The translations under genes were made by a program, and so were the position numbers. Below are positions 55,201-62,829 of a stretch of DNA of 64,000 nt, one piece after another. Position 1 is the stretch's first letter. Every line of letters starts with the position of its first letter. The notes under the pieces are model-generated. The model did no database searches and was not told the DNA's origin. It saw only the letters and a list, made by a program, of their open reading frames with translations. The stretch is from Halobacillus ihumii (GTDB lineage: Bacteria; Bacillota; Bacilli; Bacillales; Halobacillaceae), in contig NZ_CACVAO010000001.1 in assembly GCF_902726645.1 (NCBI RefSeq), positions 2,960,764 to 3,024,763 on the forward strand, read 5' to 3'.

Positions 55201-55425
55201 GTGGTCAAAACAATGTTTCTATTTTTACTGTCTTTCATAATGATAAGCGGTTTACTTTTGGTGGTTGGCTATACGTTTGATTTCAAATTATTGATGTTTC
55301 GCTTTTACAAGGAGACTTCAAACGGATTTGAGGCGAGTAGTTCAGTAATCCCTTTTATAATTGGGATATTTTGTAGTTATGTTATCGGGAAATACTATTA
55401 TCATAAGAGAATAGTTAGAGAGTAA
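55201..55425 (+). CDS. Small membrane protein, 74 residues
   Basis: GTG 55201 with TTGGAGGGTG upstream. Two hydrophobic segments (residues ~4-24 and ~46-62) joined by a polar loop; basic C terminus. No family recognised. Confidence 0.6.
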   Translation: MVKTMFLFLLSFIMISGLLLVVGYTFDFKLLMFRFYKETSNGFEASSSVIPFIIGIFCSYVIGKYYYHKRIVRE

Positions 55426-55479
55426 AAGAAACGTATTTTTATAAAACAGTGAGTATATGTAGAAGGGAGGGGAGGCTGG

Positions 55480-56055
55480 GTGGAGTTAGTTTTTGTTAGA
55501 CATGGTCAAGCGGAACATACCTTAAATGTACCTGAAAGCTTGCATCTTTTAGATCCGGCTTTAACGGAGAATGGAATTATTCAAGCTGAATCTTTAAGAA
55601 ACCAATGGCCTTTATCAGATACAGATATAATTGTGATTAGTCCTATAAGAAGAGCTTTGCAAACAGCTGAAATTTGGAGTGAGAAGATAAAGTGTCAAAC
55701 GTTAGTTAGTCCATTAGTTTCTCCCAGGATGTTCCCTCAAAAGCAAGCATCACAGACATTACCTTGCGATAAAATTTTGACAAAAGAGCAAATAATGAAT
55801 GAATTTTCTAGTTTTACTATAGATGATCAGGTGCCGCATAGGATATGGGTAGAGGGAATAAATACTTTACCTGATCATGAGTTCAGGTTCTTGGCCATCG
55901 TCTTTCTGAACTGGTGCCGACAGCAGAGGTATAACAGAATATACATTGTTTCACATGATGGAACGATTACTTCTTATAGACAATTATGTAGTAGACAGAA
56001 ACTTACACGGAATGACTTTCCTAAAGAGACTGGGTGGTGCAAATTAGATTGTTAG
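55480..56055 (+). CDS. Histidine phosphatase family protein
   Basis: 191 residues from GTG with GGGAGGGGAGG upstream. Phosphoglycerate-mutase-like fold: VRHGQAEHT with phosphohistidine His8, DPALTENGIIQAESLR, ISPIRRALQTAEIW and the second catalytic His in IVSHDGTITSYRQ. Broad phosphatase; substrate unknown. Confidence 0.85.
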   Translation: MELVFVRHGQAEHTLNVPESLHLLDPALTENGIIQAESLRNQWPLSDTDIIVISPIRRALQTAEIWSEKIKCQTLVSPLVSPRMFPQKQASQTLPCDKILTKEQIMNEFSSFTIDDQVPHRIWVEGINTLPDHEFRFLAIVFLNWCRQQRYNRIYIVSHDGTITSYRQLCSRQKLTRNDFPKETGWCKLDC

Positions 56056-56149
56056 GCAACAGTTTGCAGTGATTACAGTATAATATGAAACAAATGGAAG
56101 GTGTAAATCGTATAGTTACTAATACTTCTTGTAAAGGAGCGATTTATGT

Positions 56150-56371
56150 ATGTCAGGTATATTGACCATTCTGGGAATTATCGTGCTGCTGGCATCTCCA
56201 AGTTTAGTAGGAATGTTTCGCAAACGTTCCTCACGCTCTAGGTCTAAGTATAGCAATGATTTTGGAGACAGGTTAAGGAATGCGAAAACAGGATCTCGCG
56301 CCCAATCAGAAGCTAGAATAAAAATTAGTGCGGAAGCAAACAGGAATTCTGGCGGCGGTCCTGGCTTCTAG
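56150..56371 (+). CDS. Small membrane-anchored hypothetical protein, 73 residues
   Basis: AAAGGAG precedes the ATG. One N-terminal helix (ILTILGIIVLLASPSLVGMF) is followed by a Ser/Arg-rich basic tail ending in NSGGGPGF. No family recognised. Confidence 0.6.
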   Translation: MSGILTILGIIVLLASPSLVGMFRKRSSRSRSKYSNDFGDRLRNAKTGSRAQSEARIKISAEANRNSGGGPGF

Positions 56372-56414
56372 AAGAAAGGTTAATTAATGAAACCTTCTGG
56401 CCTTCTTTTAATGG

Positions 56415-56505
56415 AAAGAGACGCGCTGGATTCTAAAGAATCCAAACACGTCTCTGAATAGTAGAGTCTTCTGTTTGCTATTAAACTAGGAGACTCTCTC
56501 TTTTA
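56415..56505 (+). terminator. Two tandem hairpins, probable terminators
   Basis: AGAGACG...GGATTCT / AGAATCC...CGTCTCT (56418-56456) and AGAGTCT / AGACTCT (56462-56499) followed by CTCTTTT. They lie between convergent genes. Confidence 0.5.
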
Positions 56506-56522
56506 ATGGAAGGAGTTTTAAT

Positions 56523-56759
56523 CTAGTACCAAAAATCCCATCCACGACGTCGATGATGTTTACAACAACATCTATGATTACGATCTTCTGCACCGCCAAC
56601 CATATCGTCTCGTAGACATCGGTTTACGGCACGACAGAAATCCTCGCCGTCAATATAAGATCTTACTGGAACTTTAAAATCTGAAGCACCAGCTACGTTG
56701 TTACCACAGTGCCTTCTATTAGAAGCACCGCCTACATTATTATTACCACAGCATCCCAT
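56523..56759 (-). CDS. Cys/His/Arg-rich small protein, possibly spore-coat or metal related
   Basis: 78 residues with AAGGAGATG before the ATG. It starts MGCCGNNNVGGASNRRHCG, repeats the GGAS/AGAS pattern, has a central DGEDFCRAVNRCLRDD helix, and ends RCCCKHHRRRGWDFWY. Seven Cys and several His suggest metal binding or disulfide cross-linking as in coat proteins. The repeated G-N-N-x-GAS motif is unusual. No family assigned. Confidence 0.65.
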   Translation of the reverse strand: MGCCGNNNVGGASNRRHCGNNVAGASDFKVPVRSYIDGEDFCRAVNRCLRDDMVGGAEDRNHRCCCKHHRRRGWDFWY

Positions 56760-56982
56760 AGTAATTTCATCTCCTTTCCTACTGAATTGGTCTTACACGG
56801 TATCTTATGTAAGATAGAGGTAGTTGTTCAGACAACCCCCCACCTAGTCAGTAAAATGTGTTATAGCTTACTAGATACGTTCACTAGGATTATGGAGTAG
56901 GAGTAATTGTTATAGCGAATTTATTGTAGGTTTTAGCGAGGTCGCTTAAATAGTTTTTACAAAAAATAAAAGGGGAAATTGT

Positions 56983-57486
56983 ATGGTTGTCATAAGGAGG
57001 GCATCTTCCGAGCATGTTGAGGGAATTTCCAGGGTTTGTTCAGAAGGGTGTATGGATACTTACAAAGGGATTAGAAGTAAGGAAAACATAATGAGAAATA
57101 ATAAGATTTTCTACAACTATGATCGTATCGATCGTGAATTAGAGGAAGCAGAAGGTTGGGACGGTTATATTGTGGCGCTTGAGGATGAGGAAGTGGTGGG
57201 CGCTATCGGTGGAGGGATGATCGATCGTGATGAAAGTGAGATATACGTTTTATATCTGGCCCCTAAACGTCGAGGAGAAGGAATAGGTACTCAACTGTTA
57301 GATTACATAACCAGTGTGCAAATTGAAAAAGGATCAAAAGAACAATGGGTATCTGTACAAAAGGGAAACCATAAAGGAATTCCGTTCTATGAAGCCAGAG
57401 GATTTACTAAGAACTCTGAGAAATTAGCTCATTCAAATGCTTCTGATGAGGAGTATATCTCCTTGAGAATGGTGAGGGGGATTTAA
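56983..57486 (+). CDS. GNAT-family N-acetyltransferase
   Basis: 167 residues. VVGAIGGGMIDRDESEIYVLYLAPKRRGEGIGTQLLDYI carries the acetyl-CoA loop RRGEGIGTQLL; the end GIPFYEARGFTKNSE is the usual motif B. Substrate unknown. Confidence 0.85.
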   Translation: MVVIRRASSEHVEGISRVCSEGCMDTYKGIRSKENIMRNNKIFYNYDRIDRELEEAEGWDGYIVALEDEEVVGAIGGGMIDRDESEIYVLYLAPKRRGEGIGTQLLDYITSVQIEKGSKEQWVSVQKGNHKGIPFYEARGFTKNSEKLAHSNASDEEYISLRMVRGI

Positions 57487-57529
57487 TTTTATCTATGAAA
57501 GCAGGCTATTCTATAAAGAGAGGAGAAGA

Positions 57530-57778
57530 ATGGTGACGTTGCTAAGAAAAGTGAACCTGATAATTTCTACTGTAGTACTTGGATATATAGGATGGCTTAT
57601 CTTGGGAGGTGGTTTCGATCTGCCTACTGACCTAGTCTTTTCTCTTTTGGCTTTGATGTATTTGCTGATGGGCATAGAAGATGTTAGGGACAGAAAAGAG
57701 AAGTTTGGGTATCTTTATCTGCTAACTTCTTTAGTAATCTTCTTAATGTTATTTGGCGACTGGTTGAACATAATTTGA
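57530..57778 (+). CDS. Small membrane protein, 82 residues (DUF3953-like)
   Basis: GAGAGGAGAAG precedes the ATG. Three hydrophobic segments with the DVRDRKEKFGYLYLLTSL loop; similar in layout to DUF3953 proteins of Bacilli, from memory and unverified. Confidence 0.6.
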   Translation: MVTLLRKVNLIISTVVLGYIGWLILGGGFDLPTDLVFSLLALMYLLMGIEDVRDRKEKFGYLYLLTSLVIFLMLFGDWLNII

Positions 57779-57870
57779 AGTACGATTCTAAGCTAAAAAT
57801 TTTTTTAATCACGAAAAAATGATTATCAAGGAATTTACAGGTAGTTTTAGGCAAAAAGAATTATACATAA

Positions 57871-57898
57871 ATGGCCAGCTGGTATATCAGCTGGCCTA
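57871..57898. terminator. Hairpin, probable terminator of the TetR gene
   Basis: GGCCAGCTG / CAGCTGGCC, with a short TATAT loop, just beyond the TetR stop; no clear U-run on either side. Confidence 0.45.
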
Positions 57899-58537
57899 AT
57901 CTTGTTGGTCTTGTATATCTTTGGTTAATCCTTTCCAAAAAAAGTCAACGATTGATCTGGCAGCTTCTCGTGCAGAAGAGAAAATCGTGTGGTCATCGGC
58001 ATTCTTATAATTACCTGTATTTAACAAAGAAATATATCCGTGCACAGCAAAGGTGGGGTTGATGGGGGAGATGAGACCTTGATCGATCGCTTCTCGAAAG
58101 GATTCCTCCATCGACGTATACATCTCTTCTTCTGCTTGTTGAATCGATATCAATTGCTCCTTCGAAAGCATGTTCTTGGCACCATGAATAAAACGCTCTG
58201 TATCTAAATCAACCGACACAGATAAATAAGCCTCCGCTACATTCAGCAGTCTCGTTCGAAAAGGCTTGTCTTCACTCAAGAGTTGAAGCGTCAGGTTTCG
58301 AATCCGGTGCATCAGCCTAATCATCGTCTCTGTATAAAGCTCAGATTTGGTTTTGTAATAATAGTACACCGATGCTTTCGTCACATCACAAGCCTTAGCT
58401 ACATCATCCATCGATACATCTTGATAGCTATTCTCGAGGAAAAGCTGTGATGCCTTGCTTAGGATGAGTTCATTTGTTGGCCGTTTGTCTTTATGGTGGG
58501 GAGGACGTCCTGGGGAACGATTCGTTTGTTTCTCCAT
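57896..58537 (-). CDS. TetR-family repressor, probably of the MMPL gene
   Basis: 213 residues. N-terminal HTH (VSMDDVAKACDVTKASVYYYY) after a basic PGRPPHHKDKRP arm; ligand domain without recognised features. Divergent from the MMPL transporter with 164 bp between, the usual layout for a local repressor. The spacer holds an ACTAG ... CTAGT inverted repeat (near 58597-58628), a possible operator. Confidence 0.85.
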   Translation of the reverse strand: MEKQTNRSPGRPPHHKDKRPTNELILSKASQLFLENSYQDVSMDDVAKACDVTKASVYYYYKTKSELYTETMIRLMHRIRNLTLQLLSEDKPFRTRLLNVAEAYLSVSVDLDTERFIHGAKNMLSKEQLISIQQAEEEMYTSMEESFREAIDQGLISPINPTFAVHGYISLLNTGNYKNADDHTIFSSAREAARSIVDFFWKGLTKDIQDQQD

Positions 58538-58701
58538 CTTTAATCTCCTTATACGGAAGGTCAGGTTTAGTATAACACACGAGGTTCGTTGAAAAGAACT
58601 AGCAAACTTTTGATAATTAACTGTCTAGTATATATAATTTAGGGTACACATATATAATTTAAAAATACATTTGGATATGGTAAAAAGAGAGGAAGATTCT
58701 T

Positions 58702-60954
58702 TTGAAAAAATCACTTATCACCCAGTGGGGTCAAATCGTGGCTGGTTCGAAAACTCGTTGGCTGACGATCATGATTTGGCTGCTGCTGGTTGTTGTTTTA
58801 TCGTTTGTCTGGCCGCAAGTTAATCAGGAAGAAACCAATTCAAGCCAATTGCTGCCTGATGATGCCATGTCGGTTGTGGCTTCTGGTATTTCATCTGAAC
58901 AGTTTTCTAATGATTCTGGTGTGCCCCTGTTAGTCGTTTGGCACCGGGATGGGGGACTTGAGAAAAAGGATTATGAAACGATTCAGAACATATATGCAAG
59001 TCTGGAAGACGATCCGGTAAGCGAACAGAAGCTGATCCCGCCGTTTGCGAAGGCCCCTCCGCAAGCGCTGATGGGAGCAAGTTCTGAAGACGGGGCAGCG
59101 CTGACAACTCCGGTCTTTTTTGAAAAAGGGGCGTCGACGGAATCCTTACAGCATGCTCTGGATCAATTACAAGAGAGAATTATCGATCAAACCGGGAAGG
59201 CGGCTTTTCAAGAGGATCTCTCGGAAGATGGCCTCCACGTACGTTTTACAGGGCCAGTGGGCATTCAGACTGATGCTACAGAGTTATTTAGTAATGCTGA
59301 TGTGACGCTGTTAATTGCCACTGTCGGATTAGTTTTAGGGCTGTTGATTATTTTATATCGCTCCCCGATCCTTGCACTGGTTCCTCTTGTTGCTGTAGGG
59401 GCAGCTTATGGTTTAATCAGTCCATTACTAGGATTTATGGCTGATCAGGGATGGATTGTTGTAGATTCCCAGGCCATTTCGATTATGACTGTCCTATTAT
59501 TTGGGGCGGGGACAGACTACTGCTTGTTTCTGATCTCCCGTTATCGTGATGAATTACGTATTGAAGCAGATAAAAATATTGCCTTGCAAAAAGCGGTTAG
59601 CGGGTCAGGAGGCGCGATTATGGTCAGTGCCTTAACAACGCTCACTGGACTGTTAACGTTAGGGTTAGCTTACTATGCTTCTTATGATCGCTTTGCCGTG
59701 CCATTTAGTTTATCGATCCTGGTGATTGGTATTGCAGCCTTAACATTGCTGCCGGCAATTTTAGCTATTTTAGGCAGGGTGGCCTTTGTACCGTTTATCC
59801 CTCGTACGGAAGAAATGATTCAGAAGCGGGAACGCAAGAAAGGGAAGTCCCTGCGCCGCCCTCAATCAACTGGTCCTATTAACCGGGCAATTGGGCGCTG
59901 GGCCACAGATAAACCATGGATCATTATCATTTCATGTACGGTTTTGTTAGGGGGGCTGGCGCTGTTTGTACCTAAAATCGATTATACGTATGGCTTGCTG
60001 GATTCTTTCCCGGAGGATATGCCTTCACGTGAAGGATTCTCCATCATTGCCGATCATTATTCACCTGGGGAGGTGGCCCCTGCCGAAGTGATTGTTGAGA
60101 CAGAAGGGGAAGGGGCAAATGTGAAAGAGACATTGAGCTCGCTTTCTGTTGTGGGTTCGGTTAGTGACCCGGTGGAAGGATCGGAGAATTCATCCTTACT
60201 GAAATACGAAGTCACCTTATCCACTGATCCCTACTCGGAAACAGCTATTGAGGCGATTCCGGATATGAAGAGCGAGGTAGCAGCTGCTCTTGAGGAAGCA
60301 GGGGTAGAGAATGCCGCCAATAACGTGTGGATTGGAGGGGAAACGGCTGGACTTTATGATACGAAACAAATAACGAAGCGAGACCAATCCGTAATCATCC
60401 CGGCTGTGTTGATCATCATAGCATTGCTGCTGCTCGTTTATCTGCGCTCGATTGTAGCCATGATCTATTTACTAGCAACCGTAGTGTTATCATATCTCGG
60501 TGCTTTAGGATTAGGATGGCTGATTATCGATTACGTTTACGGAGCAGATGGGATGTCAGGATTAATCCCACTTTATGCATTCGTATTTCTAGTGGCCCTG
60601 GGCGAAGACTATAACATATTTATGGTCTCAAGCATTTGGAAAAAACGCCGTCACATGCCGCTTAAACGGGCTATACGTGAAGGGGTAAGTGAGACGAGCG
60701 GCGTTATAGGTTCAGCAGGACTCATTTTGGCAGGCACATTTTCGGTGCTTGCTGTACTGCCGCTTCAAGTTTTGGTTCAATTTGGGACAGTGACGGCTAT
60801 TGGCGTTCTCCTGGATACGTTTATTGTCAGACCATTACTGGTTCCTTCTCTCACCGCTGTATTAGGAAGGTTCTCATTCTGGCCGGGTAAACTGTGGAAG
60901 TTGAAGGATCATAAAGATAACCTGGTTCAAAAAGAGGGAGAAGTTAAGGAGTAA
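58702..60954 (+). CDS. MMPL-family RND transporter
   Basis: 750 residues from TTG with AGAGAGGAAG upstream. Two repeats, each with one helix, a large extracellular loop and five helices, total 11-12 segments. FGAGTDYCLFLISRYRDEL and LGEDYNIFMVSSIWKKRR carry the helix-4/10 D-Y residues of proton-driven MMPL pumps; similar to Bacillus YdfJ. Exports lipids, peptides or toxic compounds; regulated by the divergent TetR. Confidence 0.9.
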   Translation: MKKSLITQWGQIVAGSKTRWLTIMIWLLLVVVLSFVWPQVNQEETNSSQLLPDDAMSVVASGISSEQFSNDSGVPLLVVWHRDGGLEKKDYETIQNIYASLEDDPVSEQKLIPPFAKAPPQALMGASSEDGAALTTPVFFEKGASTESLQHALDQLQERIIDQTGKAAFQEDLSEDGLHVRFTGPVGIQTDATELFSNADVTLLIATVGLVLGLLIILYRSPILALVPLVAVGAAYGLISPLLGFMADQGWIVVDSQAISIMTVLLFGAGTDYCLFLISRYRDELRIEADKNIALQKAVSGSGGAIMVSALTTLTGLLTLGLAYYASYDRFAVPFSLSILVIGIAALTLLPAILAILGRVAFVPFIPRTEEMIQKRERKKGKSLRRPQSTGPINRAIGRWATDKPWIIIISCTVLLGGLALFVPKIDYTYGLLDSFPEDMPSREGFSIIADHYSPGEVAPAEVIVETEGEGANVKETLSSLSVVGSVSDPVEGSENSSLLKYEVTLSTDPYSETAIEAIPDMKSEVAAALEEAGVENAANNVWIGGETAGLYDTKQITKRDQSVIIPAVLIIIALLLLVYLRSIVAMIYLLATVVLSYLGALGLGWLIIDYVYGADGMSGLIPLYAFVFLVALGEDYNIFMVSSIWKKRRHMPLKRAIREGVSETSGVIGSAGLILAGTFSVLAVLPLQVLVQFGTVTAIGVLLDTFIVRPLLVPSLTAVLGRFSFWPGKLWKLKDHKDNLVQKEGEVKE

Positions 60955-60980
60955 AAAGACGTCAGAATGCTTAATCCTTA

Positions 60981-61232
60981 CAGGCTGGGACATAAGTAAA
61001 GCAATGATTCCAAAAAAAGAACATTAAAAAATAAATCGTATAAACGCCGAAAATTAGCGCAGTCAAAATGTGTAGACTCCTGCGGGAACAGCGCGAGCCG
61101 AAGATCCCACAGGAAAGCGAAGCATTTTGACGGAGCGATGGTAGAATCCTTTCTTGGTATGCAAATAATCCGGACAAATTCAAATAAAATTGTCCGGATT
61201 ATTTTATGCATTATTTAGTTTTGTCCCGGACT
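60981..61232. repeat. Dispersed long-hairpin repeat, copy 2
   Basis: Begins CAGGCTGGGACATAA and ends TTTGTCCCGGA; inner arms TCAAAATG / CATTTTGA flank a core opening GTAGACTCCTGCGGGA (61072-61087) and closing GGAAAGCGAAG. A second inverted pair, AATAATCCGGACAA / TTGTCCGGATTATT, lies at its right end. Shares the ends and both core borders with copy 1, but the core is about 40 bp shorter. Confidence 0.75.
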
Positions 61233-61452
61233 TATTATTTTGCAACAGCTAAAAATGTCAAAAGTTGTCGTACACACACGATAGTATTCTGAATTTTCTG
61301 CATTAATTGTAGTTAATTATAATAATTTGTGATAAAATGAGAAAGTAAATATTGATTAGGAAATACTGAAAGGCAGTTGAAACGACTTTTCCATCCTCCA
61401 TTTTATAGAGATGACTCAGCTTTTCTGATTCCAATAAGGGAGGGAACTTACA

Positions 61453-61695
61453 ATGAGTTTCAGAGTGATCGCATGGTATAATGAAAGAACAGAAATAACC
61501 TTTCTGCAAAGCTCTGGTGAGTATAGGAATGAAGTACGTTTTGAAACTAAGGAAGATGCTGAGGTATTCATCCAGCTCATAAAAAACAATGGATTTTCCC
61601 GTGAAAATTTCCGCTTTAAAATCAAACCATATGAGCAGAACTTTTTTATAAAAAAAGGCGAAAAGTATCGGGAAAAGTTTAAGCCATTGCTGTAA
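61453..61695 (+). CDS. Hypothetical protein, 80 residues
   Basis: AAGGGAGGG precedes the ATG. Soluble alpha/beta composition with basic C-terminal half (YREKFKPLL end). No family recognised. An antisense ORF over it has no ribosome site. Confidence 0.6.
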   Translation: MSFRVIAWYNERTEITFLQSSGEYRNEVRFETKEDAEVFIQLIKNNGFSRENFRFKIKPYEQNFFIKKGEKYREKFKPLL

Positions 61696-61724
61696 AGTCT
61701 CGTAAGAAGAAAAATCTCAAGGGT

Positions 61725-61937
61725 TTAAGTATGCAGAAGGAAATAGGTATCTTCCATGCCTTTAAATGTGTAGACAAGCTTACGATGACTAGGATGGTAA
61801 TATACAATCATATAATCTCCATCATAAGGATCCACTATCTTTTTACCTTTAGGTAAGTGTGACAGTTCAGTGATTGCTACCTCATGAACATTAATGAAGT
61901 CTTTGAGGGCATGTGACATTTGTTGTGTTAAGTTCAA
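61725..61937 (-). CDS. Hypothetical protein, ~70 residues
   Basis: TTG at 61937 seven nt after AAAGGTGAT (an in-frame GTG at 61946 is within that site). Sequence includes KGKKIVDPYDGDYMIVYYHP; no family recognised. Confidence 0.5.
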   Translation of the reverse strand: MNLTQQMSHALKDFINVHEVAITELSHLPKGKKIVDPYDGDYMIVYYHPSHRKLVYTFKGMEDTYFLLHT

Positions 61938-61975
61938 GATTATCACCTTTTACTAATAAGTTAATCAATCATTCA

Positions 61976-62047
61976 TCATGTTCCCGGCGTATCGTCTTTG
62001 CGTGATGTGCCATCTTTCTTCAAATCTGTCGTATTCATAGGTAACAT
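61976..62047 (-). CDS. Possible 23-residue peptide
   Basis: ATG at 62047 preceded by a strong GAGGAGG site encodes MLPMNTTDLKKDGTSRKDD and ends PGT-stop. Very polar. The ribosome site is better than those of many nearby genes, which is the sole support. Confidence 0.35.
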   Translation of the reverse strand: MLPMNTTDLKKDGTSRKDDTPGT

Positions 62048-62247
62048 TGATGACCTCCTCTTTCCTCCGTTTTAGAACCGCGATTTCAACAGTAGTGTAA
62101 CGCCAGCATGAAAGCTATTTACTGTATTCCCGTTCCATTTTGTTATAAACCCATTACAAGAGAGAGGACATTAACATCTCATTGAGTTTCTATAGAAGCC
62201 AACGAAGCCGCAGGTCAATAACCTTACGTAATGATCAGGGAGGTGAT

Positions 62248-62694
62248 ATGTTGACATTTCGATCTGAAATAGATTCGTTGTTTGCAGCGATCACAACGGT
62301 AGTCCTTCTTATCATTGGAATTATCTTTTTGGTTCCATATGTCTTCGATGAATCCACGCATACCTTTACTTTTACCTTAGTATGGTTATCATTATTTTTT
62401 CTTACCATGGCGTTTATTTTATGGGTCTCTTTTTCTATAAAATATATATTTCATGATGATTATTTGTATGTGAAAGGCGGGCCATTCTTTAGCAAAATTC
62501 CTTATGGCGAGATTACCAGAGCAGCCCCTACGAAAGATATATACACAGGGTATCGAATATTGTCTTCCAGTAATGGGCTTGAAGTCCATTATAAATCTGG
62601 AGTCCTCGGGAGTGTGAAGATTTCTCCGAGAGATAGACATAGGTTTCTTTCTGAGCTCAGGAAGCATTGTCCCGAGGCTGATATTTATGATTAA
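62248..62694 (+). CDS. PH-domain-like membrane protein (YyaB-type)
   Basis: 148 residues from ATG 62248, just after GGGAGGTG (a TTG at 62251 is equally spaced). Two hydrophobic segments (~13-33 and ~45-65) are followed by a bacterial PH-like domain: YLYVKGGPFFSKIPYGEITRAAP and SGVLGSVKISPRDRHRFL. Similar small proteins are annotated PH domain-containing; function unknown. Confidence 0.7.
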   Translation: MLTFRSEIDSLFAAITTVVLLIIGIIFLVPYVFDESTHTFTFTLVWLSLFFLTMAFILWVSFSIKYIFHDDYLYVKGGPFFSKIPYGEITRAAPTKDIYTGYRILSSSNGLEVHYKSGVLGSVKISPRDRHRFLSELRKHCPEADIYD

Positions 62695-62829
62695 TAAAAC
62701 CGGATTTGCAGTCAATGAGACTAATCTATTGTATTGGATATCCGCCTTTGCTAAAATAAATGAATTCGAATGAAAATAGGTATTTATAGATCTTAGAAAC
62801 AGATCGCCAGGAAAGGTGTTTGAGGATTC

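Noticed and set aside
61416..61625. Minus ORF over the 80-residue hypothetical gene
   Set aside because: No ribosome site; the plus-strand gene has a strong one.
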